Below, one piece after another: positions 63,854 through 64,000 of a DNA stretch of 64,000 nucleotides. The position numbers were made by a program, and so were the translations under genes. The first letter of the stretch is position 1; the number at the start of each line of letters is the position of its first letter. The DNA lies in the IMG/VR virus record IMGVR_UViG_3300028666_000023, positions 89,104 through 153,103 of that record; one strand, 5' to 3'. Source of the DNA: a virus. The notes beneath the pieces were generated by a model. The model searched no databases and was not told the origin of the DNA. It saw nothing but the letters and a program-made list of their open reading frames with translations.

Positions 63854-64000
63854 TCTCCTGGTTCTCCGCTTTGTGTTCGAGGAAAGGTGGCTTCAACTGG
63901 GATGTCTCCACCCAGTGGAAGCGCTCCAACTGCCCGCGGAGAGATGCCTCCCACGCCTGCAGCTGCTCGAGCCTTTCCCTCAACGAGTCCTGCGTAACCT
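63759..64000 (-). CDS. Partial unknown coiled-coil/basic protein (right edge)
   Basis: The frame is open to the window edge (or starts at a TTG at 63983). RLEQLQAWEASLRGQLERFH then a very Arg-rich PRRRRRRKKVSQDQSGS. It overlaps the next gene's start by 95 nt, so the C-terminal end is less certain. Confidence 0.5.
   Translation of the reverse strand, partial: VTQDSLRERLEQLQAWEASLRGQLERFHWVETSQLKPPFLEHKAENQENAGEQEKEPRRRRRRKKVSQDQSGSPDRGAE

Noticed and set aside
1-64000. Conventional tRNA genes
   Set aside because: No intergenic stretch showed a cloverleaf with a TTCRANY loop; gaps are mostly under 100 nt. The only tRNA-like structure is the tmRNA.
1-64000. Insertion sequences, transposases or integrase/att sites
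   Set aside because: No transposase, integrase or long terminal repeats were found; the only mobile-type genes are the three free-standing endonucleases.

Overview
The window looks like part of a large tailed-phage (or phage-like element) genome with a GC-rich bacterial host. The evidence is densely packed, mostly co-directional genes joined by ATGA, GTGA or TGATG overlaps, large virion and tail proteins including a tape-measure candidate, three free-standing homing-type endonucleases, and very many tiny orphan proteins. More than forty of the predicted proteins carry CxxC (zinc-knuckle) motifs. The host cannot be named from the sequence. A lipobox on one protein and a proteobacterial-style tmRNA tag point to a bacterium, probably Gram-negative.

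Layout. From 1 to about 24 kb the minus strand carries small accessory genes: a tandem array of seven DnaJ-like CxxCxGxG mini-proteins (1079-2801), a DGQHR/ParB-like gene paired with a small winged-helix-type gene (13.5-14.9 kb), a macro-domain protein overlapped by an HNH endonuclease (15.8-16.9 kb), a HAD phosphatase-like protein (18.3 kb) and a DUF2325-like/coiled-coil protein (20.6 kb). From 24 to 28 kb there is a 1066-residue structural protein and its neighbours. From 28 to 36 kb small genes surround an SF1B (RecD2/Dda-like) helicase and a two-TM holin candidate. From 36 to 39 kb two Ig/beta-rich virion proteins flank an endonuclease VII-like gene. From 39 to 41 kb lie a DUF932-like protein and a MazG-like pyrophosphohydrolase. 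At 41.4-41.8 kb there is a complete phage-encoded tmRNA, and at 42.2 kb a sigma-70-like factor. From 43 to 58.3 kb is the tail/virion block. From 58.4 to 62.3 kb the direction flips to a plus-strand run of short transcription units, each punctuated by a terminator, including a collagen-like lipoprotein. The right end returns to minus-strand genes with a plus-strand GNAT gene wedged between them.

Regulation. A recurrent element, GGRATAAGR followed a few bases later by a strong GGAGG and then the start codon, precedes about eighteen genes or operons on both strands. At several sites it directly follows an intrinsic terminator whose U-tract runs into TTTTAGC. I read it as a phage promoter class with a very short leader. 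The sigma-like protein at 42227-43051 is the obvious candidate for recognising it. This is inference and would need transcript 5'-end mapping. Gene starts below were chosen from the overlaps and Shine-Dalgarno sequences I could see. Most small proteins have no function I recognise.
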